Below are positions 1-7,896 of a DNA stretch of 64,000 nucleotides, one piece after another (positions within the stretch are counted from its first letter, which is position 1; every line of letters starts with the position of its first letter). The notes beneath the pieces are model-generated. The model did no database searches. It was not told where the DNA came from and saw nothing but the letters and a program-made list of their open reading frames with translations. The translations under genes were made by a program, and so were the position numbers. The stretch comes from DATAOG01 sp963753685 (lineage in GTDB: Bacteria > Pseudomonadota > Alphaproteobacteria > Geminicoccales > Geminicoccaceae), in contig CAVWDE010000013.1 of NCBI GenBank assembly GCA_963753685.1, forward strand, positions 1-64,000. Reading direction: 5' to 3'.

Positions 1-115
1 AGGTCGGCGCGCCCCGCGCACGCGCCGCTTCGAGGCGTTGCCGTACGGTGCGGAGATGCCAACTTCAAGGACTGACTCCCGGCGCACACGCGCCGCTTGG
101 AGCCAGGCGTTCTTC

Positions 116-152
116 CGGTCTAAGCTGTAGCGGGCGGTCTAAGCTGCAGCGG
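116..152. repeat. 18-bp tandem repeat in the leader of the GYD gene
   Basis: Two near-identical 18-mers lie one base apart (116-133 and 135-152; 17 of 18 bases match). Both contain GGTCTAAGCT, and the same 10-mer occurs again at 6300-6309 ahead of the sugar ABC transporter. The repeat ends about 35 bp upstream of the GYD gene start, so a duplicated promoter or operator element is possible. This is inference; no canonical -35 box is evident. Confidence 0.4.
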
Positions 153-187
153 TGGCCACAGGCCGGCCAGGGCGGAGGGCATCGAGC

Positions 188-466
188 ATGAAATACGTGC
201 TGCTGGGCAACCTCGGCGCCGAGTGGGCGACGCGCCACGGCGAGCGGGTCGAACGCGCCAAGGCCAAGCTCGCCGAGCTCGGGATCAAACTGGAATCGGT
301 CTACTACACGCAGGGCGATGTCGATTTTGTCGATATCGTCGACGCGCCGGGCCCGGAGGCCATGCTCGCCTTCTCGGTCTGGTACGCGAGCCAGGGCTAC
401 GGCCGGTTCCGCTCGCTACCGGCGTTCGATGACGCGGCCATGCGGACGGCGCTGAAGAAGACCTGA
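188..466 (+). CDS. GYD domain protein
   Basis: This 92-residue protein matches the short alpha/beta GYD family (ferredoxin-like dimeric barrel), with the family core TQGDVDFVDIVDAP near residues 41-54 and an N-terminal strand MKYVLLGNL. Family members are small cytosolic proteins with no settled biochemical role. I chose the ATG at 188 because it gives the usual length; an in-frame ATG at 152 would add 12 residues of unlikely sequence. It lies 36 bp upstream of the rhodanese chimera on the same strand and may be co-transcribed with it. Confidence 0.8.
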   Translation: MKYVLLGNLGAEWATRHGERVERAKAKLAELGIKLESVYYTQGDVDFVDIVDAPGPEAMLAFSVWYASQGYGRFRSLPAFDDAAMRTALKKT

Positions 467-502
467 GCGCAGGCCCGCGCAACTGGGAGGATGGTGACCA
501 TC

Positions 503-1603
503 ATGGTGAAGAAGGCTGCCGAACTGGTCGCGGAGGCGAACGCCGCGGTCGGCACGCTGACCGTCGAGGAGGCCAAGCAGCTGATCGGCCGCGACGACGT
601 GCAGTTCGTCGACGTCCGCGACGCCGCCGAGCTGAGCAAGAACGGCTGGATCCCGGGCGCGCTCCATGCCACCCGCGGCCTGATCGAGTTCTACGCCGAT
701 CCGACCGCGCAGGTGCACAAGCCGGAGCTGGCGTCCGGCAAGCGCCTGATCCTGTACTGCGCCTCGGGCGGGCGCTCGGCGCTGGCCGCCAAGACGCTCA
801 AGGACATGGGACTGGGCGAGGTCACCAACATGATCGGCGGCTTCACCGCCTGGTCGCAGGCCGGCGGCCCGATCGAGCGTACGCGTATGTTGATCGACAC
901 CAAGAAGCTCGGCCGGATCGCCGGGCTGGGCCACCGGGTCACCGGCGACCGGCGCGGCCACCGGGCGCGCGGGCTTGGCTGGGAATACCTGCACGTCGCG
1001 ATCGACGATGCCTCGCGCCTGGCCTACACGGAAGTCCTGCCCGACGAGCGCGGCGCCAGCTGCGCCGGCTTTCTCGCGCGCGCCGCCGCCTGGTTCGCCG
1101 GCCTCGGGGTGCGCATCGAGCGGGTCATGACCGACAACGCCTTCGCCTATACCCACGCGCGCGCCTTCAAGGCCGCCCTCGCCGAGCTCGGCGCCCGCCA
1201 CCTCACCACGCAGCCTTACCGGCCGCGCACCAACGGCAAGGCCGAGCGCTTCATCCAGACCGCCCTGCGCGAATGGCTCTATGGCCGGCCCTACGCCAGC
1301 TCAAAGGCGCGGGCCAGCGCCATGCCGGCCTGGCTGCACTGGTACAATCACCACCGACCCCATGCCGGCATTCACGCCGCTACCCCTGCCAGCAGACTGA
1401 ACAACCTAGCGCCGGCGGTTGCGGTCATCCGCCGCAGAAAGCCTCCGCCTCGCGCGGTTGCCGCGCGCGGTCCTGCGCCTAGCTTGAGCTTGTCTCGAGA
1501 AAGCGGCTCGATGGCGCAAGGCTTGGCTGTCGGGCCCTGGGCAGCGGGAGACGACGGCCACGGCTGCAGCGCGGGACGAGGAGCGCGGACCGGCGTCTGC
1601 TGA
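503..1603 (+). CDS. Rhodanese domain fused in frame to an IS481-type transposase remnant
   Basis: Residues about 20-125 form a complete single-domain rhodanese: FVDVRD near residue 35, active-site Cys86 in the loop CASGGRS, and the closing motif GGFTAWSQAGGP. A normal protein of this kind would stop about here. The frame instead continues from about base 880 into the catalytic domain of an IS481-family transposase, keeping D168/D169, D211 and E248 as candidate DDE residues, then runs about 65 residues beyond the transposase end. The transposase helix-turn-helix is missing. Rhodanese activity is plausible; transposition is not. The ATG at 503 lies 12 bases after GGGAGG (485-490); ATG 491 lies directly on that site. 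Confidence 0.7.
   Translation: MVKKAAELVAEANAAVGTLTVEEAKQLIGRDDVQFVDVRDAAELSKNGWIPGALHATRGLIEFYADPTAQVHKPELASGKRLILYCASGGRSALAAKTLKDMGLGEVTNMIGGFTAWSQAGGPIERTRMLIDTKKLGRIAGLGHRVTGDRRGHRARGLGWEYLHVAIDDASRLAYTEVLPDERGASCAGFLARAAAWFAGLGVRIERVMTDNAFAYTHARAFKAALAELGARHLTTQPYRPRTNGKAERFIQTALREWLYGRPYASSKARASAMPAWLHWYNHHRPHAGIHAATPASRLNNLAPAVAVIRRRKPPPRAVAARGPAPSLSLSRESGSMAQGLAVGPWAAGDDGHGCSAGRGARTGVC
881..1410 (+). mobile_element. IS481-family transposase catalytic-domain remnant
   Basis: The translated segment begins IDTKKLGRIAGLGHRVTGDR and includes HVAIDDAS, TDNAFAY and RTNGKAERFIQ, the usual order of the IS481 DDE integrase core. The C-terminal HRPHAG...SRLNNL block is also present. The N-terminal DNA-binding part is absent, no inverted repeats could be recognised, and the frame is continuous with the upstream rhodanese. 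It is a fossil, not a mobile copy. Confidence 0.75.
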
Positions 1604-1661
1604 GGTGACCGCAGCGCGGCCGGTGGTGCGGGCCCCGACGGCGTTGGCGGAAAGGAACCGG

Positions 1662-1772
1662 ATGTTCGCGATCCTGCTCGCGAGCGTGGTCGTCCTGGTC
1701 TTCGGGGCGGTCGTGGGCGTGACCGTCCTGATCCACCATGCCGAGGTCAGCCACGGACTTTGGAACCTTTGA
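1662..1772 (+). CDS. Small single-pass membrane protein
   Basis: A 36-residue reading frame encodes one strongly hydrophobic helix (MFAILLASVVVLVFGAVVGV) followed by a short tail IHHAEVSHGLWNL. An in-frame GTG at 1605 would add 19 polar residues. GGAAAGGAA upstream of ATG 1662 could be the ribosome site. It overlaps no other real gene and ends 35 bp before the Sco1 start, inside a copper/oxidase assembly group, so a role as a small oxidase-assembly factor is possible. The family is not recognised. Confidence 0.45.
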   Translation: MFAILLASVVVLVFGAVVGVTVLIHHAEVSHGLWNL

Positions 1773-1807
1773 GGCTCCGGTCCCGACAGGCATCGCTCGG
1801 GCCGGCG

Positions 1808-2455
1808 ATGACCCGGCGCCGCGCGACGGCGTCGATCGGTGCCGGGCTTGGCCTCGTCCTGCTCGCGGCCTGTGGCAGCGGCGAGCCGTGGCACGCGCTC
1901 GACGTCTCGGACAGCTCGCCGCCGCTCGCGTTCACCATGACCCGGGCGTCCGATGGCCGCGAGGTCACCGCCGCCGACTACCGCGGCAAAGTCGTGATGC
2001 TGTATTTCGGCTATACCTTTTGCCCGGACATCTGCCCGACCACGCTTGCCAACATCGCGGCGATCCTCGACCAGCTGAGGCACAGGGCCAAGCACGTCCG
2101 CGTCCTGTTCGTAACCGTCGACCCGGAGCGCGACACAGCGCCCGTGCTCGCGGCCTACGTCAAGAACTTCGCGCCCCAGATCGAAGGCCTGCGCGGCACG
2201 CCGGACCAGCTGGCAGCCTTGGCGCGGCGCTACCGCGTCGCCTATTCGGTCACCCCCGAGACCAACGATCACCCTTATGAGGTGACCCACAGCTCGGCGA
2301 TCTACGTCTTCGACGGTTCGGGTGCGGCCCGCCTCCTGGTCTCCTCGCTCAGCTCCGCACAGCCCGACATCGCGGGCACGGTTGCCGATCTCAGGCGGCT
2401 CGTGGAGGAGACGGCGCCGCAGGGACTGTTCGACCGGCTGCGGCGATGGCTCTAA
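1808..2455 (+). CDS. SCO1/SenC family copper chaperone lipoprotein
   Basis: The 215-residue protein has an N-terminal signal with lipobox LLAAC (lipidation Cys22), then a thioredoxin-like fold with the copper motif C72-PDI-C76 and a distal histidine in PYEVTHSSAIY. SCO proteins deliver or reduce copper at the CuA site of cytochrome oxidase on the periplasmic side. ATG 1808 gives a normal lipoprotein leader; ATG 1760 would add 16 residues before it and is less likely. The convergent PCuAC and CtaG genes downstream support a role in cytochrome c oxidase biogenesis. Confidence 0.9.
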   Translation: MTRRRATASIGAGLGLVLLAACGSGEPWHALDVSDSSPPLAFTMTRASDGREVTAADYRGKVVMLYFGYTFCPDICPTTLANIAAILDQLRHRAKHVRVLFVTVDPERDTAPVLAAYVKNFAPQIEGLRGTPDQLAALARRYRVAYSVTPETNDHPYEVTHSSAIYVFDGSGAARLLVSSLSSAQPDIAGTVADLRRLVEETAPQGLFDRLRRWL

Positions 2456-2463
2456 GCGTCGCG

Positions 2464-2949
2464 TCAGTTGCCGGTGGCACTGCGCACCGCGAAGCTCGCC
2501 GTGACCGTGCCGCCATCCTCGAAGCGTAACGTGACCGGCACCGACTGCCCGGGCGTCACCTCCTTCGTGGGCATCATGCACATCAGATGATAGCCACCGG
2601 GCGCGAAGGTCACGCCGGCGCGCGGGGGAACGGCGACGCTCATCACCATCTCCATCCGGTCCTGGCCGTTCTCCTGCACGCTCCGGTGCAGCATCAGGCT
2701 GCCGCAGGCGGGCGATTCGGCTCCGGTCAGGACGCGCGGCTGGTCGGTCCCGTTGGCCAGGGTGAAATAGCCCGCCGCGGGCCGTGATGGGATCACCAGG
2801 CGCAGCCACGCATCGCTCACGGTGAGCCCGGGTTCTGCGGCCGGGGCCGCCGTACCGGCCACCACCGCGCCGAGGAGCACAAGCGCGACGCCGCCGTACC
2901 TAGAGACCGGTCCAGCGGCTCGCGAGCCTCGCCATGTCAGCCTCGTCAT
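2464..2949 (-). CDS. PCu(A)C family periplasmic copper chaperone
   Basis: The 161-residue protein carries a signal peptide (hydrophobic about residues 19-35) and the exact PCuAC spacing H88-x10-M99-x21-H121-x-M123. These proteins bind Cu(I) in the periplasm and cooperate with SCO proteins in loading the CuA centre. The start overlaps the 3' end of the CtaG gene by 50 bp, indicating translational coupling in a CtaG-PCuAC operon convergent with the Sco1 gene. A shorter start inside the leader cannot be excluded. Confidence 0.9.
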   Translation of the reverse strand: MTRLTWRGSRAAGPVSRYGGVALVLLGAVVAGTAAPAAEPGLTVSDAWLRLVIPSRPAAGYFTLANGTDQPRVLTGAESPACGSLMLHRSVQENGQDRMEMVMSVAVPPRAGVTFAPGGYHLMCMMPTKEVTPGQSVPVTLRFEDGGTVTASFAVRSATGN

Positions 2950-3880
2950 CGTTCATCTCCCGGGTCGCTTCCTCTTGAACTCTGAGCGCGTTCAGCACCA
3001 GCAGCAGGGCGATTACGCTCATCATCGCCGGCGGAATCCAGATCACGATGCCGCCGACATGCTGGTCGCTGAGGGCGCTGATCGCGGGCAAGAGCCGGCC
3101 GCACAGATCGTAGTAGGGGTAAAGGTCGTGCGGGGCGAACGCGATCAGCGCGCCGAGCGCGATCTGCGGGAACATGACCCCGAGCGCCAGCGCCGCGCGC
3201 ACGCCGAAGGAGGCGCGCGCGGGCGGCTGCGGCCGCGGGTCCAGCACCAGGGACCAGAACAGGATGCCATCCAGGACCATGCTCCAGTTCATCAGGGCGT
3301 AGAGCCGCGCGTCGAGCATCGCCCGGAAATGCACCGCCGGAATGAGCCAGAAGTAGAACAGCCCGACGAACAGGACCGCAGCCACCACCGGCTGCTGCAG
3401 AATCCGGAGCGTGACCGCGACCGCGCGGGCATCGATCACCCTCCGCGCCCGGCTCGGCATGCCCCGTCTGATCGTCGGCCCGGCGCAGCCCAGCGCCATC
3501 AGGAACGGGCCGAGGTGGTGCATCACGACATGCTGGATGCGGTTCAGGAAGAACATGTGCTGCGACCAGTATTCGAAGCGGGTCTGCAGCACGGCGTAGG
3601 TCGCGACCACGCCGAGCAGAAAGGCCACCTGGCGGGCTGCCGGCGGCCGCTCACCGGGCGGGGCGATTGCCAGACCGCGGCCAAACCAGAGGAGCGCGAG
3701 CGCCGTCGCCAGATATTCCGGTGCCGAGAACTCCCAGGGCGCCCAGACCGGCATCCAGGTCGGATGGCGTGCGCACAGCCAGAACAGCAGCACGCCCAGC
3801 GCGAGGATCGCGGCATACCCGGCGCCAACCGCCTGCGCCCGCCCCGTCCACCGGCCCTCTGCCTGCAGCTGTTCCATCAC
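2900..3880 (-). CDS. ctaG: Caa3-type CtaG cytochrome oxidase assembly membrane protein
   Basis: The 326-residue polytopic membrane protein has about seven hydrophobic segments and the family-typical block QHMFFLNRIQHVVMHHLGPF, rich in His and Met. This is the caa3_CtaG family (distinct from the Cox11 type), involved in copper insertion into haem-copper oxidases. It is the first gene of a two-gene minus-strand operon with the PCuAC gene. Two consecutive ATGs (3880 and 3877) are both usable. Confidence 0.85.
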   Translation of the reverse strand: MMEQLQAEGRWTGRAQAVGAGYAAILALGVLLFWLCARHPTWMPVWAPWEFSAPEYLATALALLWFGRGLAIAPPGERPPAARQVAFLLGVVATYAVLQTRFEYWSQHMFFLNRIQHVVMHHLGPFLMALGCAGPTIRRGMPSRARRVIDARAVAVTLRILQQPVVAAVLFVGLFYFWLIPAVHFRAMLDARLYALMNWSMVLDGILFWSLVLDPRPQPPARASFGVRAALALGVMFPQIALGALIAFAPHDLYPYYDLCGRLLPAISALSDQHVGGIVIWIPPAMMSVIALLLVLNALRVQEEATREMNDDEADMARLASRWTGL

Positions 3881-4092
3881 CGGACACCGTCGCCTGCGCT
3901 TAGGCCGGAGCGGGACCCGGGGTCAAAGCGCGAAACGACGCGGGCGGCCCTGTCCCCGGCGGTACCTCAACCGGCGGCGCGCGAATGAAGCGCGACCCGG
4001 AGGCCGCTCCCGGTTGCCTCGGATCGACCCTTGGCATCCGTCAATGTATGCCCGCGCGCCCGCGGACCAAGGCGCGCGCTCGAAACCATCGC
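3881..4092. other. Non-coding gap between the porin and ctaG genes
   Basis: This stretch of about 210 bp separates two minus-strand genes. It contains GC-rich sequence with no recognisable gene; promoter elements for ctaG presumably lie here but none is clear. Confidence 0.4.
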
Positions 4093-5448
4093 TCAGAAGG
4101 TCAGGGTCGTATAGATCTCGAACAGCTGGTAGGTGTCGTTGTCGCCGAACGCCTCCTTGGCAGCGTCGCCCGGCCAGGCCACGCCGTAGACCGCGCCGAC
4201 CGAGACGTGATCGTTGATCGTCCAGTCGGTGTAGAGATTGACCTCGTCGGCGAAGTCGCGGTTGTCGACCGGCGTGCCGAAGTAGTTCTTCTCGGCCAGA
4301 TCGAAATGGAAGTAGAGCGCGCCGATCTCGACCGCGTCGGTCGGGTTCGCCGACAGGCGTACCATCTGGGCGATCTCGTTGCTGTTGAACAGAAGATAGT
4401 TGCCGACGATCTCGCCCTGGGTCCAGGTGCCCCAGCTGCGATCGCCCTCGTAGAACAGCGGGTCGAAGTCTTTGCGATTGTTGTCGTTGGGATCGGAATC
4501 ACCGGAGAAATAGGAGAAGCGATAGGCGATGGTCGGGGTCCAGGGCAGCCAGGAGAAGCTGTAGGCGGGCTCGACGTAGAAGGCGTAGGCGTTGTAATCG
4601 ACGTGGTCGCCGTCGCCGAACTCCTGGGCGTATTCGGCGTAGAGGGTCGCATCCTCGAAATCCGGGAGGTGCGCCTCGTTGACCCTGAGCGCGGCGACCT
4701 GCATGCCCTTGCGCGGGGTGTCCGCCTCGAAGCTGGCCCTGGCATCGAGGATATGGAGGTAGGTGGCGCCGATCGTGCCGAAGCCCGGCTGGTAGTCGAA
4801 ATTGACGCCGACCGCCTGGGTATCGCCCTGGTCGCCGTCGGCCTCGAGATAGAACAGCTGGCCGCTGTACGGGTCGGACTTCAGCCGGATCAGGCCGGTG
4901 TTCTTGAAGGCGCTGCGCGGTGACAGCCAATAGGCGCCATCGCCGGCGGTGTCGAAATTGCCGTCCCAGATCAGGAAGCCGTCGCCGACGTGGAAATCCT
5001 GGCGGCCGAGCGACAGATCGAGCGCATCCTCGCCGAGCGAGTCCGAGAACAGCTTGCCCGAGCGCCAGCCGGCATAGAGGTCCTCGACGTCGAGCTGCTT
5101 GTCGCCGCCATCGGTGAAGCCGCCCGCGTCGCCGTCACCGGTCGTGAGCGAGCCGATCGCTGACGCGCCGCCATAGACTGTTCCGGCGGCATCGGTCTCG
5201 TAGGTGAGATCGAGCGACGGCTTCAGATAGCCTTCGCCCCATTGCGCGTCGCCAGTATTGTCGCCGCTCTTGAGATCGACCCGGCCGGCGCCGAAGTTGG
5301 TGTTGTCGGTGTAGAGGAAGGCGGCGCCGACCTCGAGGCCGCCGTTGACCGTGAGGCCACCCTGCTGCACCAGCTCGACCGCCTGCCCCCGCCCGCTGCC
5401 CAGCAGCAACGCCAGGGCGCCGACGCCAACCATGATCATGCGTGCCAT
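4093..5448 (-). CDS. Outer-membrane beta-barrel porin
   Basis: The 451-residue protein has a short signal peptide (about residues 1-23, ending near QAVEL), many alternating amphipathic strands rich in Tyr, Trp and Asp, and a C-terminal aromatic residue (TTLTF) typical of BAM substrates. The chain resembles the alginate-export-type barrel superfamily. No substrate can be assigned. It is transcribed away from an intradiol dioxygenase gene, with a shared AT-rich intergenic region, so uptake of an aromatic or related compound is a weak possibility from context only. Confidence 0.75.
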   Translation of the reverse strand: MARMIMVGVGALALLLGSGRGQAVELVQQGGLTVNGGLEVGAAFLYTDNTNFGAGRVDLKSGDNTGDAQWGEGYLKPSLDLTYETDAAGTVYGGASAIGSLTTGDGDAGGFTDGGDKQLDVEDLYAGWRSGKLFSDSLGEDALDLSLGRQDFHVGDGFLIWDGNFDTAGDGAYWLSPRSAFKNTGLIRLKSDPYSGQLFYLEADGDQGDTQAVGVNFDYQPGFGTIGATYLHILDARASFEADTPRKGMQVAALRVNEAHLPDFEDATLYAEYAQEFGDGDHVDYNAYAFYVEPAYSFSWLPWTPTIAYRFSYFSGDSDPNDNNRKDFDPLFYEGDRSWGTWTQGEIVGNYLLFNSNEIAQMVRLSANPTDAVEIGALYFHFDLAEKNYFGTPVDNRDFADEVNLYTDWTINDHVSVGAVYGVAWPGDAAKEAFGDNDTYQLFEIYTTLTF

Positions 5449-5612
5449 GCACTGTTCCGATCATCACGAGACCAGGCACGCTCTTTAGTTGAATAAATAC
5501 GCGTGTAAATACATTTTTCGTTGGGTCGAAAGACGCGCAGCCGGCCTGGCCTGGACAGCGACGCTCGCGGCGCCAGTTTGATGAGGCTATGGCAAGCGCT
5601 TGGAGAAGACGC
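5449..5612. promoter_or_regulatory. Divergent promoter region, AT-rich core
   Basis: Between the divergent porin and dioxygenase genes lies a markedly AT-rich tract (about 5480-5522) containing two AAATAC copies flanking GCGTGT. In such a GC-rich genome this is the likely shared promoter or operator region. GGAGAAG at 5602-5608 is the dioxygenase ribosome site. Confidence 0.45.
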
Positions 5613-6254
5613 ATGCACCGGCTCGACCGCCGTCACATCCTGGGGGCCATGGGCTCGCTCGCGACGCTCGCCGCCCTGCCGGCGCGCACGGCCGCGGGTC
5701 TGCTGGCGACGCCCGGCCAGACCGAAGGCCCGTTCTACCCGCTGACCCTGCCGCTCGACGCCGACAACGACCTGGTCCAGATCGAGGGCCAGACGGAGCC
5801 CGCGGCCGGCACCATTCTGCATCTCGCGGGCCGCGTGCTCGACCTGAACGGCCGGCCGGTGTCGGGCGCCCGGATCGAGATCTGGCAATGCGACGCGTTC
5901 GGCGTCTATCACCACACCCGCGACCGGCACGCAAAAGCCGATCCCAACTTCCAGGGCTTCGGCGCGACCACCACGACCGCGGCCGGCGCCTGGCGCTTCC
6001 GGACCATCGAGCCGGTGCCCTATCCCGGGCGGACGGCGCACATCCACTTCAAGATCCTGGGCCCGGACTTCGCGCCGCTGACCACGCAGATGTATGTCGC
6101 GGGGCAGCCGCTCAACGCCGGCGATGCCATCTACCAGGGGATCGGCGATCCGGCGGCGCGCGCGGCCGTCACCGTGCCTCTGGAGCCTGCCCCCGGGCTC
6201 GAGCCGGCCGCCCTGCGGGCCAACTTCGAGATCGTCCTCGGCCTGGTCACCTGA
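5613..6254 (+). CDS. Intradiol ring-cleavage dioxygenase, Tat-exported
   Basis: The 213-residue protein starts with a twin-arginine leader (RRHILGAMG, then a hydrophobic stretch) and continues as a protocatechuate/catechol dioxygenase-like beta-sandwich. The non-haem Fe(III) ligand set is visible as Tyr99, Tyr137, His143 and His145 (HIHF). Such enzymes split catechol-type rings between the hydroxyls. A Tat signal means a folded, metallated enzyme acting in the periplasm, unlike classical cytosolic beta-ketoadipate enzymes. ATG 5613 has GGAGAAG upstream; ATG 5589 would place 8 residues before the leader. Confidence 0.85.
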   Translation: MHRLDRRHILGAMGSLATLAALPARTAAGLLATPGQTEGPFYPLTLPLDADNDLVQIEGQTEPAAGTILHLAGRVLDLNGRPVSGARIEIWQCDAFGVYHHTRDRHAKADPNFQGFGATTTTAAGAWRFRTIEPVPYPGRTAHIHFKILGPDFAPLTTQMYVAGQPLNAGDAIYQGIGDPAARAAVTVPLEPAPGLEPAALRANFEIVLGLVT

Positions 6255-6479
6255 GCCCCGCCCGGCGGTGAAATACGGCTTCCGGAGGCGGCAGCCTCTG
6301 GTCTAAGCTCCTCCGGCGCAATGACCAGGCCGGGCGCGGCGCCGCGGGGCGCACGATCATGCGGCTGTCATGGCGCGCAGGGAGACTTCGACGGCGGCGC
6401 CGGAAGCGCAGAACTGGCCCGCCGCCTCCGGTGCCGTGCAAGGCGGTGCGGAGCGTCGATGCAACCAGGGAGAGATCCG

Positions 6480-7841
6480 ATGACCGGCTTCAAGCTCTCT
6501 GTCGCGGCATTGATCCTGGCCACGCTCGCTGGCCTCGCGGCGCCGCTTTCGACCAGCGCCGAGGAGGTGACGGTCAAGCTCTGGTCGCGGGCCGATCGCT
6601 CGGGGCCGCTGCGCGCCGGCAACATCGTCGCCGCCGCCGAACTGCTCAACAAGGAGCTCGCCGCCGCCGGCATCGACCGGACCATCAAGGTCGACGTCTA
6701 CGAGAACAATGCCAAGGGCTTCGACGACGACGCGCTCGATCTGTTCAAGGCGTTCGCGGTCGACAAGGGCCCCGACCTCTACGTCGCGGCGCATGAATGG
6801 GTCGGCGCCTTCGCCGAGGCCGGCTACGCGATGAACCTGGAGGACCACATCAAGCGCTATCCGGAATACTACTCCGACATCATTCCGGTGCTCTGGAACG
6901 CGACCAAGTACAAGGGCGAGCGCTACGCCATCCCGCAGGACACCGAGGTCCGTATGTTCTTCTTCCGTAAGGACATGCTCGAGAAGATCGGCAAGTCGAA
7001 GGAGTTCATCGACAACCTGCCCAAGCAGGTCGAGAGCGGCGAGTTCACCATCTACGACATGTCGAACCTGGCCAAGGAGGTGGTCGACGCCGGGGTCGCA
7101 CAATATGGCATCCTGCACCGCCCGAACGTCGGCCCCGATTTCCTGATGCTGATGGCGAGCTTCGGCTTCGACGCCTACGACGAGCAGACGGCCAAGCTGC
7201 AGGCCAGCCGCAAGGCGCTCGAGGCGTTCTTCGACTGGATCAAGTACAACGTCGACAACGGCGTCACGCCCGCCAACAACACGGCGATGCCCTGGGATAC
7301 GATCGATGCGATGCTGCCCGAGGGCAAGGCGTTCATCAAGTTCCACGGGGTCTGGGACGTGATGGAGAACCAGATGCGGATCGCCGGCTGGAAGACCGAG
7401 GACGACTACGTCAGCCGGGTCGGCTGGACCCACAGCCCGGCCGCCGAAAAGGGCGGCAAGCCCGCCAACCTGTCCCATCCGATCGTCTACGTCGTCAACC
7501 CGAAGTCGCCGAACAAGGATCTGGCCGCCCTCCTGATCGCGCTCGCCAGCCAGCCCTACTTCAACGTCCAGCACGCGGTCGGCAGCGCCCATCTCGGCAT
7601 CAATTACGGCGAGCAGTCGATGCCGGCGTACCAGAACGCCTGGCCGCTGCGACGGGCGTCGCCGATGCTCGAATACGCGACCTTCATGCCCAACCACCCG
7701 AAGATCGGCCAGTTCAACGGCATCATCTACAAGGGCATCCAAGGCGTCGAGACCGGGCGCATCAGCCCCAAGGAGGCGACTGCCTTCGTTGCCGACGAGC
7801 TCGAGGCCGAACTCGGCGACGACGTGATCATCAAGGACTGA
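6480..7841 (+). CDS. Sugar ABC transporter periplasmic substrate-binding protein (family 1)
   Basis: The 453-residue protein has a Sec signal peptide (hydrophobic about residues 5-24, cleavage near TSAEE) and the maltose-binding-protein fold (EVTVKLWSRAD at the mature start, GPDLYVAAHEWVG, YAIPQDTEVRMFFFRKDML). It is the first gene of a CUT1-type import operon: two permease genes follow, with the ATPase gene about 500 bp further on. ATG 6480 is preceded by AGGGAGAG. The ligand is unknown; oligosaccharide or polyol is typical of the family. Confidence 0.88.
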   Translation: MTGFKLSVAALILATLAGLAAPLSTSAEEVTVKLWSRADRSGPLRAGNIVAAAELLNKELAAAGIDRTIKVDVYENNAKGFDDDALDLFKAFAVDKGPDLYVAAHEWVGAFAEAGYAMNLEDHIKRYPEYYSDIIPVLWNATKYKGERYAIPQDTEVRMFFFRKDMLEKIGKSKEFIDNLPKQVESGEFTIYDMSNLAKEVVDAGVAQYGILHRPNVGPDFLMLMASFGFDAYDEQTAKLQASRKALEAFFDWIKYNVDNGVTPANNTAMPWDTIDAMLPEGKAFIKFHGVWDVMENQMRIAGWKTEDDYVSRVGWTHSPAAEKGGKPANLSHPIVYVVNPKSPNKDLAALLIALASQPYFNVQHAVGSAHLGINYGEQSMPAYQNAWPLRRASPMLEYATFMPNHPKIGQFNGIIYKGIQGVETGRISPKEATAFVADELEAELGDDVIIKD

Positions 7842-7896
7842 CCGGGCGGCCGGGGCGGTCCCGCAGCGCCCCGCCGGACCCCGGCCGGGACGCGCC

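Noticed and set aside
4101..4745. Long antisense open frames over the porin and other genes
   Set aside because: High-GC third positions keep other frames open; these translations are Arg/Pro/Ala-rich and lack any domain pattern.
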